A stretch of 6,716 nt of DNA from Armatimonadota bacterium. GTDB lineage: Bacteria > Armatimonadota > Zipacnadia > Zipacnadales > FEN-943. Made by a program: the position numbers and the translations under genes. The notes below the pieces were generated by a model. It made no database searches and had not been told where the DNA came from. It saw only the letters and a list, made by a program, of their open reading frames with translations. Location: NCBI GenBank assembly GCA_026419655.1, contig JANZZA010000007.1, positions 1 to 6,716 of the forward strand, read 5' to 3'. Positions 5,393-6,716 of the stretch are shown piece after piece; positions within the stretch are counted from its first letter, which is position 1; every line of letters begins with the position of its first letter.

Positions 5393-6716
5393 ATGCCTCG
5401 GATTCACAGGCTGCCAGAGGCCCTGGCTAACCGCATCGCGGCCGGCGAAGTGGTGGAGCGCCCGGCGTCAGTGGTCAAGGAACTGGTGGAGAATGCCCTG
5501 GACGCCGGCGCACGGCACATAGCCGTGGAGCTTCGGGCGGGCGGCACAAAGCTCATCGTGGTGGCCGATGACGGCCGCGGCATGGAGCCAGAAGACGCCG
5601 TGCTGGCCGTCGAGCGCTTCGCAACGAGCAAAATCTCTGCGCCCGACGACCTTCACCACATTGAGACCATGGGCTTTCGCGGCGAGGCCCTGCCGTCAAT
5701 CGGAGCTGTTTCCCGGATGCGCATTCTTACCCGACCGGCCGACCGTGCCGAAGGTACTTTGGTTGTTGTCGAAGGCGGCGTCGTGCGAAAGGTCGAGCCG
5801 GTAGGCTGCCCACCTGGCACGCGCGTCGAGGTAGCTGACCTGTTCTACAACACTCCTGCCCGTCGCAAGTTTCTATCCTCGACCAATACGGAGCGTGCTC
5901 ATTGTCACGACTGGGTGGTCCGCCTGGCCATGGCCAGGCCCGACGTAGCCATTAAACTCGTCCACGACGGCCAGGTGCTTTTCTCGACGGCCGGTACCGG
6001 CGACCTGCTGTCCGTGATTGCGGCCGCTTACGGCTCTAACGCTGCTCGCGAACTGCTGCCCGTACTCCTGGAGACGGACGACGCTCGCATTTTCGGTTTC
6101 GTGAGCGGTCCGAGACTTATTCGCGCCACCCGCCAGCACCAGTATTTTTTCGTCAATGGACGTTTCGTGCGCTCTCGCGCGTTGAGCCATGCTGTCACGC
6201 AGGCCTATGGAGCGCTTCTTCCTGCTGGGCGCTATCCGCTTTGCAGTGTTCATCTTATCCTTCCAGCGACCGATGTTGACCCAAACGTGCACCCGACGAA
6301 AATCGAGGTGCGGTTTGCTTACGAGGGGCGCGTGCATGACTTGGCAGAGCGGGCGGTGCGCGAGGCCCTGGAGCAAGCCGGTCTCAGGCCTGGTACTCCA
6401 CCGCCGCTACGGCCAGAGAGCGGGATTGAGCCAGCGGACGTGGCCCAGCGTGCTTCTGCCAGTGGGAGGCTTCGCGTTAGTCCCTTTGCTGACAGACTCG
6501 ACGGCCGGGATGATGGTTTGGCAGTGTATGCCAGACCCGCTGATTATGGGCGAGGGCATGTGGATAGGCCGGAGGAGGCCGCGCCGCTTGAGACTCCAGC
6601 GGAAACGCGACGCGGCGCTGGGCCGCCGGCTCCAACGCGCCTGGAAGTCACGGACGCAGGGGAGGCCTCCCAGCGTGAGATTCAGGTCCTGGGCCAGCTT
6701 GCGCGACGGTACATCG
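5393..6716 (+). CDS. mutL: DNA mismatch repair protein MutL (3'-truncated by window end)
   Basis: MutL is the ATP-driven coordinator of methyl-independent or methyl-directed mismatch repair, linking MutS to strand incision. The 441 codons visible cover the whole N-terminal GHKL ATPase. Residues 8-40 hold the near-invariant block with IAAGEVVERPASVVKELVEN, including catalytic E30 and Mg-binding N34. DDGRGM (59-64), RFATSKI (75-81) and GFRGEALPSI (94-103) form the ATP lid and binding site. DLFYNTPARRKFL (149-161), FVNGRFV (253-259) and VDPNVHPTKIEVRF (295-308, with K303) complete the transducer domain. From about 330 to 425 the sequence is a Pro/Arg/Glu-rich linker. EIQVLGQLARRYI at the end is the typical start of the C-terminal dimerisation domain. 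The part that would show the endonuclease motif DQHA(X)2E(X)4E lies outside the window. The gene follows the M42 peptidase by 32 bp; mutS is not in the window. Confidence 0.97.
   Translation, partial: MPRIHRLPEALANRIAAGEVVERPASVVKELVENALDAGARHIAVELRAGGTKLIVVADDGRGMEPEDAVLAVERFATSKISAPDDLHHIETMGFRGEALPSIGAVSRMRILTRPADRAEGTLVVVEGGVVRKVEPVGCPPGTRVEVADLFYNTPARRKFLSSTNTERAHCHDWVVRLAMARPDVAIKLVHDGQVLFSTAGTGDLLSVIAAAYGSNAARELLPVLLETDDARIFGFVSGPRLIRATRQHQYFFVNGRFVRSRALSHAVTQAYGALLPAGRYPLCSVHLILPATDVDPNVHPTKIEVRFAYEGRVHDLAERAVREALEQAGLRPGTPPPLRPESGIEPADVAQRASASGRLRVSPFADRLDGRDDGLAVYARPADYGRGHVDRPEEAAPLETPAETRRGAGPPAPTRLEVTDAGEASQREIQVLGQLARRYI

Overview
The window is about 6.7 kb of GC-rich bacterial DNA in which every recognisable gene lies on the + strand. 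Phylum cannot be fixed from it. The start codons (one TTG, two GTG, two ATG), the Shine-Dalgarno sites (AGGAGG, GAGGAGG, AGGTGG), a secreted-type alpha/beta hydrolase, an M42 aminopeptidase and a homocitrate/Re-citrate-synthase-like enzyme suggest a deep-branching lineage such as Armatimonadota or Chloroflexota. That placement is inference only.

Layout. Bases 1-416 hold no convincing complete gene. They carry a degenerate 60-61 bp tandem repeat (112-261) whose units can each form hairpins, then a weak promoter candidate and a 6-bp hairpin just ahead of the first gene. Next is an OmpR/PhoB-type response regulator (417-1127), followed after 32 bp by a probably exported alpha/beta hydrolase of the acetyl-xylan-esterase/prolyl-oligopeptidase type (about 1160-2440). 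These two may be co-transcribed. No sensor kinase is present.

Bases 2441-2955 form a 515-bp gap rich in secondary structure. A 142-bp block (2471-2612) is closed by a 16-bp perfect inverted repeat with a nested 9-bp repeat and three small hairpins inside. Further on are a palindrome resembling part of a T-box antiterminator and two mutually exclusive stems (2715-2759), in the position expected of an attenuation leader. A -10-like element and a GC hairpin follow.

The gap leads into a DRE-TIM metallolyase (2956-4200) related to homocitrate synthase, Re-citrate synthase and 2-isopropylmalate synthase. After 98 bp comes an M42 metallo-aminopeptidase (4299-5360), and 32 bp later mutL (5393 to beyond the window end), cut in the linker/C-terminal region. 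The last two genes look like one operon.

The coding genes are ordinary members of known families. The most interesting material is non-coding: the repeat array ahead of the regulator and the structured gap ahead of the synthase.
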